Source of the DNA: Hemileia vastatrix
Taxonomy: Eukaryota > Basidiomycota > Pucciniomycetes > Pucciniales > Zaghouaniaceae
Reading direction: 5' to 3'
Assembly (NCBI GenBank): GCA_030280995.1
Contig: JASXTE010000001.1
Location: 22,577,106-22,641,105 of the forward strand
DNA: 64,000 nt
Under the pieces are notes generated by a model. That model saw only the letters and a list, made by a program, of their open reading frames with translations, had not been told where the DNA came from and made no database searches. The position numbers were made by a program, and so were the translations under genes. Of the stretch, positions 1-9,842 are shown piece after piece (positions within the stretch are counted from its first letter, which is position 1; every line of letters starts with the position of its first letter).

Positions 1-841
1 CTTCAAGAAGTTCATCTAAAGCAGCTTCTAAAGTGGGATTCACATTTCGGGAATTGAGATTATTTAATGGAGATTGAGTTTGAGTAGGAGGAGACTAGAA
101 TGAAAGAGATATTCAGAGAAGAATTGAAGAAAAAACAAAAAGTAAACATACATTTAAATTTTGGGCCTCTGAGGATTCAGATCTGCTGCGATATAATTGT
201 TCTGCTTGATAGTCGGGATCATCTTCAGCTGAACTATGGTTAGAAGGTGGAGGGGATTGATCTCCTTCAAGTAAAGGTGTTTCGGGTAGATTATAGGAAG
301 GTTTGGATCCAGAGGGTATATGCTTAGTAGTATCGTGTAGAAACCAAGGGTTTACATCAACTCGGGAGCCAAAAAGATTATCCATTTCCTCATAGAAAGG
401 ACACATGACATTGAGCTTTTCGGAAACAGTAGTAATTCCAATCTCCAAATCATCATCGTCAATACCAAAGCCAGTTTCATTTGCAGCATGATGAGTCTTT
501 TTATATTTTGAATGGTAACTCTTAAATCTCTCCTTCATTTGTTTAGGATTGATATCGATTCTCCCCCTTGTTTTCTTCCTTACTTCATTGGCCATCAATA
601 AGTAGCCATTAACCTTTGAAGAAGGTGGACGTCCAATACGAGTGGACTTTTCACATCCAAAACATGCTTCAAAATTTGATTTTATTTTAAGGAAGTTGAT
701 TATGATGAGATAATCATCCTTTTTAAGCTGACCTAAACCTGCCTTTGATTTTTCAGGTGCAGGGCTTGCTTTATGAGGAGACTTTTGTGACGAAGCAGAT
801 TTTTGAGTTACCTTTTGAGATTTGGAATGTCTAGGAGGCAT
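1..841 (-). CDS. Myb/SANT-like DNA-binding protein of a Harbinger-like transposon (3' end beyond window)
   Basis: Seen: from the ATG at 841 (MPPRHSKSQK) an open frame runs leftwards. A Lys/Ser/Pro-rich basic start is followed at about residues 40-165 by a block with KKDDYLIIINFLKIK, GRPPSSKVNGYLLMANEVRK, MKERFKSYHSKYKKTH, ETGFGIDDDDLEIG and FYEEMDNLFGSRVDVNP. This layout (helices, then TGFGI, then a terminal LFGSR...NP) is that of Myb/SANT-like domains that accompany fungal and plant DNA transposons. An intron with GTATGT donor and TTCATTCTAG acceptor occupies 151 down to 95 (57 bp, phase 0); past it the frame is open (SPPTQTQSP...) to the window edge. Without splicing it would stop inside the intron. 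The gene lies just inside the right terminus of a Harbinger-like element, so it is probably the DNA-binding partner of the transposase. No internal stop is seen. The family call is from motif memory, not a search. Confidence 0.6.
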
Positions 842-1150
842 TATGAAACTGGAACATAACAAGAAAAAAGATTAAGAGGTAGAAGAAATAAGTAAAAAAG
901 AATGTAAACATGCCTGGTCAAAATGTTGAAAATGTCAGGAAGGGGTGTTTGCCAAGGATTGATGGGTAGGTAGCGAGGAAGGTCAGTGTGTCACATGTGA
1001 CAGGGATGGGGTAAGAAAGAAAGGGATGTTTTGTGGCCAACATGTGGTTGTGAAAAAAAACGGGAAAAAAGTGCTGATTTGAGGTCATAACTGACACCCT
1101 TTTTTGAAATAAGTGACTTTTTTGCAAAATTTAAGTGCTGATTTGGTTTG

Positions 1151-1179
1151 AAATCCGCACTTAAGTTAAGTGCGGATTT
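1151..1179. repeat. Perfect subterminal hairpin of H1
   Basis: AAATCCGCACTTAA and its exact inverse complement flank a single G, giving a 29-base perfect palindrome next to the element terminus. The same AAATCCGCACTT word is repeated at the left end of the element at 8401, so it is a likely transposase or SANT-protein binding site (inference). Confidence 0.7.
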
Positions 1180-1512
1180 GCCAGAACTGACACCCCCTAA
1201 TAAGTGACTTTTTTGTAAAATTTAAGTGCTGGTCTGCAAGTGCTGATTTGCCAGAACTAACACCCCCTAATAGGATTGACTCAAATGGGAATCATACAAT
1301 TGATATATAGTTGATGGATGTTAAGTTTTATAGTACATATTTCTCTCTTGCTATTTCAAAAGCTTAATCTAGTCATTTGGTTGAAGAGGGATGGGAAAAG
1401 TATTTTTATCTTCAATTTTTTGTTCATAGTCATCAAAAATTGGCAGATAAATTTTAATCCCATTCCACGGTTTGAAAAGTCTATTGCTCAAAATGTAAAA
1501 AAAAGAAAAGAG

Positions 1513-2262
1513 TCAAGAGATGTCATCAAAAAAAAAAAAAGTGTGTGTTGATATTTTTTTTTTTTTAAAAAAAAAGACAATTACAGGATAGATGAGTTCA
1601 TCTTTGATGATTTTACGAACGAGATCGACGAGAAAGCGTTCTACTTTACCGACGTTTCTTAAAAGATGACGATTAGGATCACCTAATTGAGATTCGAATA
1701 AGATTTGAGGTAAGATTGATACGGAAGGATCTTGATCAGGATCAGCATGAGGAGGAGGAAGGAGAGAAAGATGAAGGGAATGATGTTGAGGATCAACAGC
1801 TAAGATGAGTTGAGCATGAATAGCTAAAGCGACGAGGGAGATATTGAGAGGGATGGATAAGAAATTGGGTTGAGGGTAGTTGAGGATGAGATGAGTGGAG
1901 AGATCGATGCGAAGATCAGCAGAATAAGCGAGATTGAAGTGAAGTTGAAAGGAGAGATGAGAGGGAGTAGAAGTAGGGTTGTTAGGGCTGTTAGGATTGC
2001 TAGGGCTGTTAGGGTAGCTAGGGTTGTTAGGGTTGTTAGGGCTGTTAGGATTGCTAGGATTGTTAGGAGAGGGATGAAGATTGAAATGACGTATATCGGA
2101 GAGGGAAAGATCAGGAGGAAAGTGACCAAAGTGAATATGATGAATATGAATCGGAGCTAAAAAGTCAGGCAGTGTCGCTTGAGCGAGTGCGCGGTTGAGA
2201 GCGTGCTTGAGCGAGTGAGCGACGGCGGGAGTGAGGAGATGCCAGTTGAGATCGACGGACAT
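1513..2262 (-). CDS. MDM12: Mdm12, ERMES complex subunit with SMP lipid-transfer domain
   Basis: Mdm12 is the cytosolic subunit of the ERMES complex that tethers ER to mitochondria and moves phospholipids through its SMP domain. The start at 2262 is chosen because MSVDLNWHLL is the family's characteristic N-terminus (MSxDxNW). The same frame is open further upstream to 2628, but only as Ser/Thr runs from a GAT repeat. Further family landmarks are HFGHFPPDLSLSDIRH near residue 45, the strand SIPLNISLVALAIHAQLILA, and FESQLGDPNRHLLRNVGKVE...DELIYP near the C-terminus, the Mdm12 signature. At 249 residues it is at the short end for the family. Residues about 65-97 are an Asn-Pro-Ser repeat, a low-complexity insert where other fungi also vary. 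The last residues (FFFKKKK...FFFFDD) come from homopolymer runs, so the exact stop is uncertain. It is divergent from ALG8. Confidence 0.85.
   Translation of the reverse strand: MSVDLNWHLLTPAVAHSLKHALNRALAQATLPDFLAPIHIHHIHFGHFPPDLSLSDIRHFNLHPSPNNPSNPNSPNNPNNPSYPNSPSNPNSPNNPTSTPSHLSFQLHFNLAYSADLRIDLSTHLILNYPQPNFLSIPLNISLVALAIHAQLILAVDPQHHSLHLSLLPPPHADPDQDPSVSILPQILFESQLGDPNRHLLRNVGKVERFLVDLVRKIIKDELIYPVIVFFFKKKKISTHTFFFFDDIS
1971..2070. repeat. 9-bp minisatellite inside MDM12
   Basis: Imperfect tandem units of nine bases (GTTAGGGYT, with GCTAGG variants) encode the Asn-Pro-Ser tract of Mdm12 on the minus strand. The unit is a multiple of three, so length changes keep the frame. TTAGGG words occur but with a nine-base period, so this is not telomere repeat. 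Confidence 0.8.
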
Positions 2263-2611
2263 CACTTGGGAGAGTGGGGTGAGTGGTCGAAAGGAAGAGT
2301 GTTGGTGGGAGTGTTGGTGGGAGTGGGCGTGCGGCTGCTGGCGATGGATGGCTAGTGAGTGATTTGAGTTGAGAGAGAGAGAAAGAAAGAGAGCGAAAGA
2401 AGGAAGACGTGCAAGAGTGGGAGTGACTGACTTTAACTGCAATTGTTTGGGTGATGATGATGATGATGATGATGATGATGTGGATGTTATTGATGATGAT
2501 GTGGATGTTATTGATGATGATGTGGATGTTATTGATGATGATATTGTCGATAATGTCGATATTGTCGATAATGTCGATATTGTCGTTATATCATCCTCAT
2601 CCTCATCCAGC
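2263..2611. promoter_or_regulatory. Divergent MDM12/ALG8 spacer, probable bidirectional promoter
   Basis: The 350 bases between the Mdm12 start and the first secure ALG8 codon must hold both promoters and the missing ALG8 N-terminal codons. It contains a GA-rich stretch (about 2371-2405) and the GAT/21-bp repeat. I see no clear TATA box. Assignment rests on position only. Confidence 0.35.
2452..2585. repeat. GAT microsatellite grading into a 21-bp minisatellite
   Basis: About nine GAT units are followed by three near-perfect units of GATGATGATGTGGATGTTATT and then alternating GTCGATA(A/T)T units. The tract lies exactly where the first residues of ALG8 should be coded. In the plus-strand ALG8 frame it reads as Asp/Val; in the next frame it reads as Met/Leu/Trp. 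Confidence 0.85.
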
Positions 2612-4700
2612 TTCTCCACTGACTTCAATGTCCATCATCACTGGCTTGCCATCACCCATTCCCTTCCCCTCTCTGCTTGGTACTTTGACGAATCCTCAAA
2701 ATGGACTCTCGACTATCCTCCCTTCTTCGCCTACTTCGAAGCACTCCTCGCCTTCCTCATCCATCCACTCCATCCACTTGCTACTTCCCTCATCCACCAC
2801 TCCTTCCCTCTTCATCCCTCCTTTGTTCGTCTACACCGTGCTTCCGTCATCCTCTCCGAATGTCTCTCGTTTGGATCCGCTCTCTTAAAGTCTCTTCCTT
2901 CCTTTCTTTTTCCTCTCTCTAATTCTCTCTCTAACCCTCTCTCCTCTTGTCTAGTCTCAACAATCTTCCCATCGCCACGGTCCTTTTCTTTCATCCCGCT
3001 ATCCTCATCGTCGATCATCTTCACTTTCAGTACAACGCTTTCCTTCTCGGTATCCTTCTTTGGTCTATTATTGCTGCTAAACATGTATGGACGGACTTGT
3101 CTCTTCTCTGTCTTTCTTTTTGGACCTCTCAAAACATCCCTCTTCTCCCCTTCTATAGCGTCGCTTTCGTCTTTGCGCTCTGCTCTTTGCTTCTCTTCTT
3201 AACCTCAAACATATCTTCATCTATCTTGCCCCTCCTTATCTGATCTATCTCTTCAAGGCATTTTGCTTCATTCCCACCTTTTCTTTATCTCACTTCATCC
3301 AACTTGCTTCAATTGTGGTTTTCACTCTCTTCCTCAGCTTTGGTCCTTTTCTTTGGGCTGGTCTGCCTCCGGACATCAAGGCACAACATCTCCCCCTTGG
3401 CTGGCTCAACGAGTGTCTCCAAGTCCTTACTCAAATAATTTCTAGGCTCTTTCCTTTCCAGCGTGGCCTGAATCATGCCTATTGGGCTCCAAATATATGG
3501 GCCCTCGTCACCACCTTGGACCGTATTTTGATCCGCTGTACGCCTCTTATCTCCCACACTTCCTTTTTCTTTACTGCTCACAAATTTCACACACATCTTT
3601 ATATAACTTGGCTTGATCAATTTGCTTTGGTTTTAACAGATCTGGTCAATCGTGGTATTCAAATCAATCCAGCAGCTCTGGAATCAAGCTCTAGGGGTTT
3701 AGTTGGTGATGTCTCCTTTGGAGTCCTACCTGATGTGTCTCCCGCATTTTGCTTCGGACTCACACTCTCAATCATGATTGTCAGTGGGTTTTTCCATTTT
3801 TTGTCTCTGCCCCCTGTGTTAAAAATTTCTATTCTTTTTTTTTTTGGGGGGGGGTGTCTTGCTATTCAGATTATCTTGACAAAACTATGGTCAGATCCTA
3901 CCTTTGATCGGTTTCTTCGATCAATCATTCTTTCTGCCCAAACATCATTTTTGGTAGGTTGGCACGTCCATGAGAAAGCTTCATTGTTGTTTCTCGTTCC
4001 AATGACGTGAGTCACTTGTTCTTTTGTTTTTCATATCATTCACAAACATGTGCTTGCGATGGGGTTTTTATGTTTTGAATAACGAATTTCTGTGTTCTCT
4101 CAGTTTATTGGCTACTGTGGATTATTATCACTTTAGAACTTGGATGATTTCCTCCGTTGCTGGAATCTATGCTTTGTTCCCTCTTCTCATTCATCCCACC
4201 GGTATGAATCAACTCCCCCCCCTCTCCTGTACTGACGCCAGAACTTTTTGATCAACAATGACATATTCTTCTTTACAAGAAACCCCTATTAAAGTGCTTT
4301 ATACACTTCTTTGGTGCATATTTTCGTTCACTGCTCTTAAAAGGGAATTATGTCGGTCAGCTCAATTCACACATCTTCTCCATTAAGTTAAACTTATCAA
4401 GTTTTGTGCTCACATTTTCATCCTTTTTTTATATCTTGTTTCTCACCTTAACCCTAATCACCCACATATAGTCCTCCTTTAACAACCATTTCACTTTTGA
4501 TTATGAAAGCTGAAAAGTTATACTTGGCAGGATTTGTATTATTGTTTATCTATACTGATATAGTACATGGTCATTGGGTATTTGGGGGAGAGAAATATGA
4601 AAAGATGGCATTTTTGCCTTTGTTGATGACAAGTAATTATTGTGCTGTTGGAGTTTTATGGGGGTTTTTGAGAATGGGATGGGGTTATCTTATGGAGTAA
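2612..4700 (+). CDS. ALG8: ALG8-type dolichyl-P-glucose alpha-1,3-glucosyltransferase
   Basis: ALG8 adds the second glucose to the dolichol-linked Glc1Man9GlcNAc2 oligosaccharide in the ER lumen; it is a polytopic GT57 membrane enzyme. Landmarks in order: [32 protein letters not shown] (the ALG8 form of the motif), [89 protein letters not shown] infer seven introns, all GT-AG: 2890-2954, 3085-3158, 3538-3639, 3780-3869, 4007-4103, 4202-4279 and 4356-4471. Joined, the exons keep one frame and give 488 residues to the stop at 4700, against 526 in human ALG8. The introns at 3538 and 3780 are multiples of three without stops, so they rest on family alignment. The first 30 or so residues (signal anchor) are not resolved: no in-frame ATG exists upstream of the STDF motif. 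Confidence 0.9.
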
Positions 4701-5587
4701 TGAGTATTGTTTACATATCTATTTATCTCATTTTTATATGGCAGAGGAGTCCCCAGTGGAGTTCCTGAATTGTTTTTTTGATAGTAATGTTTTTTGTGAA
4801 TAACAGAGGAGGGGGGTGGCAGAATTGGATTGAGTGTTATAGGTGGGGAGTAATTCAATTGAATGGAAGCATATTTGAGGTGCATTGATTGTTTGGTTGA
4901 CATTGAAATAAAGTGAATTTTGCTTGATGTGTTGGTCAAATCTAATTGTTAAATTTGAACATGATGTGTGAAGTTTATTTTTAAAAAAGTGTGGTCCATG
5001 CACAATGTGTATTGACTTCTGGTACATTGTTAGCACAAATGCTTTGAAAAATAGCCAATGAAGCTGTCATCCTTGTTCTATCTTATTGATATCAGTTTGT
5101 ATGTACTGAAGTACATTTTGCCATAAGTTTAATTGATTTCGTGACACACATATTCAGTATTTCAACCCACCTTATTTTATTTTATTTCTGTTTTTAACAA
5201 GCCATCAAAACTATAATACTGAATGCTAACCTCTAACCTCTAACCTAACTTCTTGTTATGGAGTGTCATACTATTAATGACTAGTCATAGTAGTAATGAA
5301 TGATTTAGTTTATTTATGAGTGGCACAATACTTAAAATGGATTTTGCTTTGTTTTTTTGCTTGTTTGTTGGTTATTTATTTATTTTTAGGGCTAAGGTAA
5401 GGTAGGAGGGAAGGTAAGGTATTATTGAAAGATCTGGTAGACTAGGTTACTATGTTCAGGTGTATTTTACATGTTTCTTAACATGATGATTGACTTAAAC
5501 TGAGTATTGATTTAAGAATGTGATCAGTTAGGAAGGGTGAATAGTGATAATATAAGACTTTATATAGTAGCTAGTGCTTCTCGCAAG
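4701..5587. other. ALG8 3' flank, no gene seen
   Basis: AT-rich unique-looking sequence after the ALG8 stop, with a short CTAACCT triplet repeat near 5228-5250 and GGTAAGGT repeats near 5395-5420. No supported coding region. Confidence 0.5.
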
Positions 5588-6020
5588 AACCTTATGTACA
5601 TAAAAAAGAAGCAATCATTAATAAAACTGATCTGCCCTTATAAATGGTCTTTGCTACTCTTATCTAAATAATAGGGGGTATCAATGTGAGAAATTTGTGA
5701 TTATTTAAAAGGCATTTCACAGCACAAAAAGAAAGCCACAAACTTGACATTAACTCTCAATAAAAAGGTGTTTGGGGGGCACAATATGTCATATTTTAAA
5801 AAACAGTCATGGTTGATTTGGTGGAAAAAAGAGGTATTTTGAAATGGAAGATATCTAACTTTGATACCCCCTAATAAAAATAAATAATAGTGAGAAAGAC
5901 AGAAAAGACCAGTAAAAGTAGAAGCTAAATGCAAAGTCTAACCTTATTTAAATGAAAAAAGAAGCAGTTGTTAATAAAACTGATGTGCCCTTATAGATGG
6001 TCTTTGCCACTGTTGCCTAC
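5588..6020. repeat. Direct repeat of about 80 bp on both sides of a MITE
   Basis: The stretch 5588-5665 (AACCTTATGTACATAAAAAA ... GGTCTTTGCTACTCTT) is repeated imperfectly at 5940-6015 (AACCTTATTTAAATGAAAAA ... GGTCTTTGCCACTGTT). The MITE at 5674 lies between the copies. Confidence 0.65.
5674..5871. mobile_element. MITE-A, 198 bp, GGGGGTATCAA ends
   Basis: Begins GGGGGTATCAATGTGAGAAAT and ends ATCTAACTTTGATACCCCC, imperfect terminal inverted repeats, with TAATA directly on both outer sides. The interior matches the reverse complement of the element at 52551-52747. No coding capacity. The terminal GGGGGTRTCA is shared with the Harbinger-like elements here, so it may be mobilised by the same kind of transposase. 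Confidence 0.75.
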
Positions 6021-7219
6021 ATACATTAGTTGTAAAATAAAATAAATAAATATTAATAAAGAAAAATAAGTAATAATTTAGTTAAACCTGACCTAAATAA
6101 CAAAAAAAAGTAATATTGAGCAAGACAAAAATGATGGGAAAAAAGAACAAACAGACTCCAGTGTATGAGTCAGCATCTTGCTCATCACAAATAGATAAGA
6201 TTGAATAGAAATATATAAGAAGTACATAAAAAAGCACATCTAAAAAATTACATTTGCATAGTAAAATCTAACTGTATGTAATAGTAGAAAATAAAAATAG
6301 AAATACATCCAACAATCAATAATTCTTACACTACTCTATTTTCCTTATCCAATCTCTTATTTTCTCTCTTCATTGAAAAACTGATTAATTGCATTATTAT
6401 TTCTTGCACTTTAACTTTGATTTAATATATATCTCAAAACCCTTTTCTGCTGTATATTCATCTATCACTGTGAACAAGAATTATGTACTACACTCTGTTT
6501 AAAAGCATTGATACTGATCATAGTATACTATAGGTGATTGATAATGATTGACTAACAGCATGGGGTTTATAGTAATAGATAAATCTCTATATACAAATTA
6601 AAGGTTTATTTTTTTTTTTTACAAATTGTTGTTTACTATTTCATATTATATTATGGAATCCAATCTCTTATTTTCTCTCTTCATTGAAAACCTGATTTAT
6701 CACATTAATGTTTCTTGAACTTTAACTAATATTTAATATTTATCTTGAAACCCTTTTCTGCTGTATATTCATTTAATACTGGGCACAGGTGATTGATAAA
6801 ATTGACTAACAGCGCAGGGTTTATACTAATAGATAAATCTCTAAATAAAAATTACAGGTGATTGATAACAATTGAATAACAGCATGGGGTTTAAACTAAT
6901 AAATAAATCTCTAAAAACAAACTAAAAGGTTTCCTTAATAGGTATATATATATATATAAAGCAGTGTTGTCTTGAGTTGTGTTGTGTTGTACTGGATTGT
7001 AGATATTTGAATGATTGATATATATATTTACATAATTGAATTAATGGATTAATTAATATTAATTGGTTAGAATTATTTTTTGTGAGGTTAATAAATTATC
7101 TATGTCATTGCTATAAGTTATAGACACACACACATGTACATACATACATGTATGCGCATAGTAATGGTAATGGAGTTAGAAAGATCATTGCTCAAATAGT
7201 AAAAATATTGAAATAAGAA
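5877..7219. other. AT-rich stretch with tandem and direct repeats, no gene
   Basis: A block at 6348-6475 (CAATCTCTTATTTTCTCTCT ... CCCTTTTCTGCTGTATATTC) recurs at 6659-6770. A second unit, AGGTGATTGATAA...AACAGC...GGGTTTA...AATAAATCTCTA, occurs three times near 6531, 6786 and 6856. Short TA and AC microsatellites lie near 6943 and 7122. I recognise no coding region. Confidence 0.6.
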
Positions 7220-7224
7220 TAATA

Positions 7225-7260
7225 GGGGGTATCAACAATAAGGGTTCCACAATTAGGGAT
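7225..7260. mobile_element. Lone terminus of the GGGGGTATCAA MITE family
   Basis: TAATA followed by GGGGGTATCAACAATAAGGG matches the MITE terminus, but no inverse end is found before 7637. Truncated copy. Confidence 0.45.
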
Positions 7261-7636
7261 CAGGAATTTTTCCCCCCTGGATCAGAAATTATAAATTTCA
7301 GAAGATTCTTATCCACTTTCCCTTTGGCTAATGTATAAGGAATGCATGATAATGTATTATTCTATCTCTTATACCACAATTTCTATTCCTAATTCCTGAA
7401 CCCATACTCATCAAATCCATGATTGATTTGTAAGTAATTCACTTGAGAGATAATTGGGGATGACATCCTTATGCCACTCTTCATTCTAGGCCACTTAATT
7501 TTGGTGGAAAAAACTTAAAATGTTTTTCTATCTACACATGCCCCCCCTGCTCATCAGGTGAAAAATTTCTACTTACCTCATCACCTAAAAAATTGACCAA
7601 TTCATATAGAAGGTTGGAAAATAAGGAGAAGTAGAG

Positions 7637-8400
7637 TGTCAGCTAGGCTGTACCAAGAGTTCAGTAAATATTATAATAACTTACTGGACCTGGAAGAGGG
7701 CAAAAATTTATGTATTTAATGTATTTTAATTGCATAATAAAATTATATATATTTTATTAAATTTAGATAAATAAAAATTGAGATAATTTTATTATAATAT
7801 TACTATATATACATTTAAGTAAACAAATAAGTTATATTATATTCTATAAAAAATGAGTGCGTTTTTATGTATTTAATATATATATTTAAATAATTAAATT
7901 ACATATAATATTATGGTATATTTAAAAGACATAATATTAACTTATAATGTAATTAATTTAATTATATATATTAATACATATTATATCATCTAATATATAG
8001 GTATTGAGCGCTTTTCTGGCTCTTAAATGTTTCAGAAAAACATTATATAAGTAAATCAAATTGTGTTAATGAATATTTAATGTTCTAGTTTAAATTAGTC
8101 ACTTACTTAAAACTTACCACCTATTTCACCTTTTGTTTCATTTAAAATACTTTTTTTTGTCATGTTTAAATCTCAATTAATGACCCACTAAATGATTAAT
8201 GTAATGTGTAGAACTGGTTTGGTGATTTTTGGGTTCTGACTCATTTTTCTTAGTTAATTGTCTCATGGGTTCCCCATTCAGTTAATACATTTCATTTTTT
8301 TACTTTTATTATTTATCTTATTTTTCTAAATAGATATTTGTGGCGCTTCAGAGGACCCCTTGGCTAATCCCACTGAAGCCCATCAAAATTCACTATATTA
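7637..8400 (+). repeat. Gypsy-3 5' LTR, left part
   Basis: Matches 31567-32340 of the 3' LTR throughout (for example CAGAGGACCCCTTGGCTAAT against CAGAGGAACACTTGGCTAAC) and stops exactly at TATTA before GGGGGTGTCAG of the inserted DNA transposon. Confidence 0.85.
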
Positions 8401-8418
8401 GGGGGTGTCAGTTCTGGC

Positions 8419-8482
8419 AAATCCGCACTTACAAATCCGCACTTAAATTTGACCAAATCCGCACTTAAATAAGTGTGGATTT
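8419..8482. repeat. Subterminal iterons of H2
   Basis: AAATCCGCACTT occurs three times in direct orientation (8419, 8433, 8455) and once inverted with one change (AAGTGTGGATTT at 8471). The same word forms the hairpin at the right end of H1. Repeated subterminal words of this kind usually bind the transposase or its SANT partner. Confidence 0.7.
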
Positions 8483-8707
8483 CCAAAACACACTAGCCCC
8501 AATACTTGTGGATTTCAAAATGAAATAAGTCACTCATTTCACTCAAATCCACACTTTCTCAACCAAAAGTGCTGATTTCACCATCAAGTCCCATTTCACT
8601 GATTTGTCAGCATCATCCCATTCATACGCAGCACTCCGCAGCATAACACTTCATAACTCAAAACATCATACATCATTTACATCTTCATATCATATCATAT
8701 AAGAGTT

Positions 8708-9343
8708 ATGCCTTCCTCACTTTCAAACTGTGATAAATTACATAAAGCAATGACTTTCATGGCTCTTGAACTGCTCTTGGACTCTGATTGTGATTCTGAT
8801 TCTGATCTAGAAGAAGATTTTGTTGTTTTATCAAAAATGGCCATGAAACGTTACCTTCTTCCCAGAAAGCCTCAAGTACTTCATACCCCCAAGTACACCA
8901 TCCAAACATTTCTTAACCTATCTACACCCAGTTTTAGACAGCTGTTCAGGACTTCTCAGTAATGTTTCCTTAAATTGCTTGAGCTTATTCAGGATCATCC
9001 CATATTTTACAATAATTCTCAAAAAGAACAACAACATCCTTCAATTCAATTGGCCATCACACTATGTCATTTGGGTTCAAATGGTAATGGAGACGCTTTG
9101 AAACATTTAGAAAATTTCTTTAATTTAGGGTATGGTTCAGTTAACACTTATACAAAACAATGTATCACTGCCATCAACTCCTTGTAATCTCAACTTCTCA
9201 CCTGGCCAACAAAAGAAGAGCAACTTGAATCATCTCAGGTTGTGCAAGCAGAGGGCTTCCCAGGATGTATTGGTTTTTTTGATGGTACTGCTATTCCTTT
9301 GAGCTAGAAACCTGCTCAAGGTGGAAACAATTACTTTCACATT
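8708..9343 (+). pseudogene. Harbinger-type DDE transposase, broken and truncated
   Basis: One reading frame carries a recognisable N-terminal half: an acidic Asp/Ser stretch, FLNLSTPSFRQLFRTSQ, FLKLLELIQDHPIFYNNS, HPSIQLAITLCHLGSNGNGD, NFFNLGYGSVNTYTKQCI, LLTWPTKEEQ and EGFPGCIGFFDGTAIPL. The last block holds the first catalytic Asp (DGT) of the DDE_4/PIF-Harbinger family. In-frame stops lie at 8960, 9185 and 9305, and similarity ends after GGNNYFH near 9343, before the second and third catalytic residues. The protein is therefore inactive. Position just inside the left terminus fits its role as the mobilising enzyme of H2. Confidence 0.75.
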
Positions 9344-9545
9344 CTCGTCAAAAATTTTCACCAAAATATTTACAAGTCAAAAAAATTCTATATCTGTTTT
9401 AAAAAATTGGCAATACTCTCCCCTGCATTTTATTGAAGCAAGGGGTGGATATCACCAAAATTTTTCTAAGTCATCAATTTCACATGTCAGATTTAAAAAT
9501 TTGGCAATACCCCCCCCTGAATTTTATTGAAGTAAGTGGTGGAAG
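9344..9545. repeat. Two-copy tandem repeat, about 94-bp unit
   Basis: CACCAAAATATTTACAAGTC ... TTTTATTGAAGCAAGGGGTGG near 9358-9448 is followed by CACCAAAATTTTTCTAAGTC ... TTTTATTGAAGTAAGTGGTGG near 9452-9543. The transposase relic ends where this repeat begins. The rest to 9842 shows nothing recognisable. Confidence 0.6.
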
Positions 9546-9842
9546 TCATCTAAATTTAATATAATTACGTAAATTATTAAATAAATATCTAATATATATC
9601 ACTTTCCCTAGTTTAAAGTAATGACCATCCCTCAAGCCAAAATGCAGATCAAATCTAGAAACAAAAGTTTGGGACTTTCCACAGGTATAGGCTAGAGGAA
9701 CCCCATGAAACAAACAAATGTTATCATGATTACCATTTATACAACACAAGGTCGTGGGCCCATTACTTTAGTTGAGGGAATTGATACATAAAAAATATTT
9801 ATTAAAAATTTACAAAAAAATATAAAATTTTCGATGACAACT

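Larger units (their letters stand above)
1..1267. mobile_element. PIF/Harbinger-like DNA transposon, right end (H1)
   Basis: The element enters from the left edge and ends in CCAGAACTGACACCCCC at 1197, followed by TAATA. A second copy of the terminus (CCAGAACTAACACCCCC) ends at 1267, again followed by TAATA. The inverse of this end opens the element at 8401, and 870-1197 is closely repeated at about 21455-21788. GGGGGTGT-type ends fit the PIF/Harbinger superfamily. Cargo is the Myb/SANT-like gene; the transposase would lie left of the window. Confidence 0.65.

Noticed and set aside
1978..2070. TTAGGG words suggesting interstitial telomere repeat
   Set aside because: The period is nine bases and the tract is in frame within MDM12.
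1870..2160. Plus-strand ORF rich in Arg/Val opposite MDM12
   Set aside because: It is a shadow of the 9-bp repeat on the wrong strand, with no family features.
2263..2628. Upstream extension of the Mdm12 frame into Ser/Thr runs
   Set aside because: The extension is the antisense reading of the GAT repeat; the family N-terminus MSVDLNW marks the start at 2262.
3832..3855. T-run followed by G-run within ALG8 as a possible frameshift error
   Set aside because: It falls in the inferred intron 3780-3869, so it does not affect the protein.
5228..5250. CTAACCT triplet resembling telomere repeat
   Set aside because: Only three short units; too little to call.
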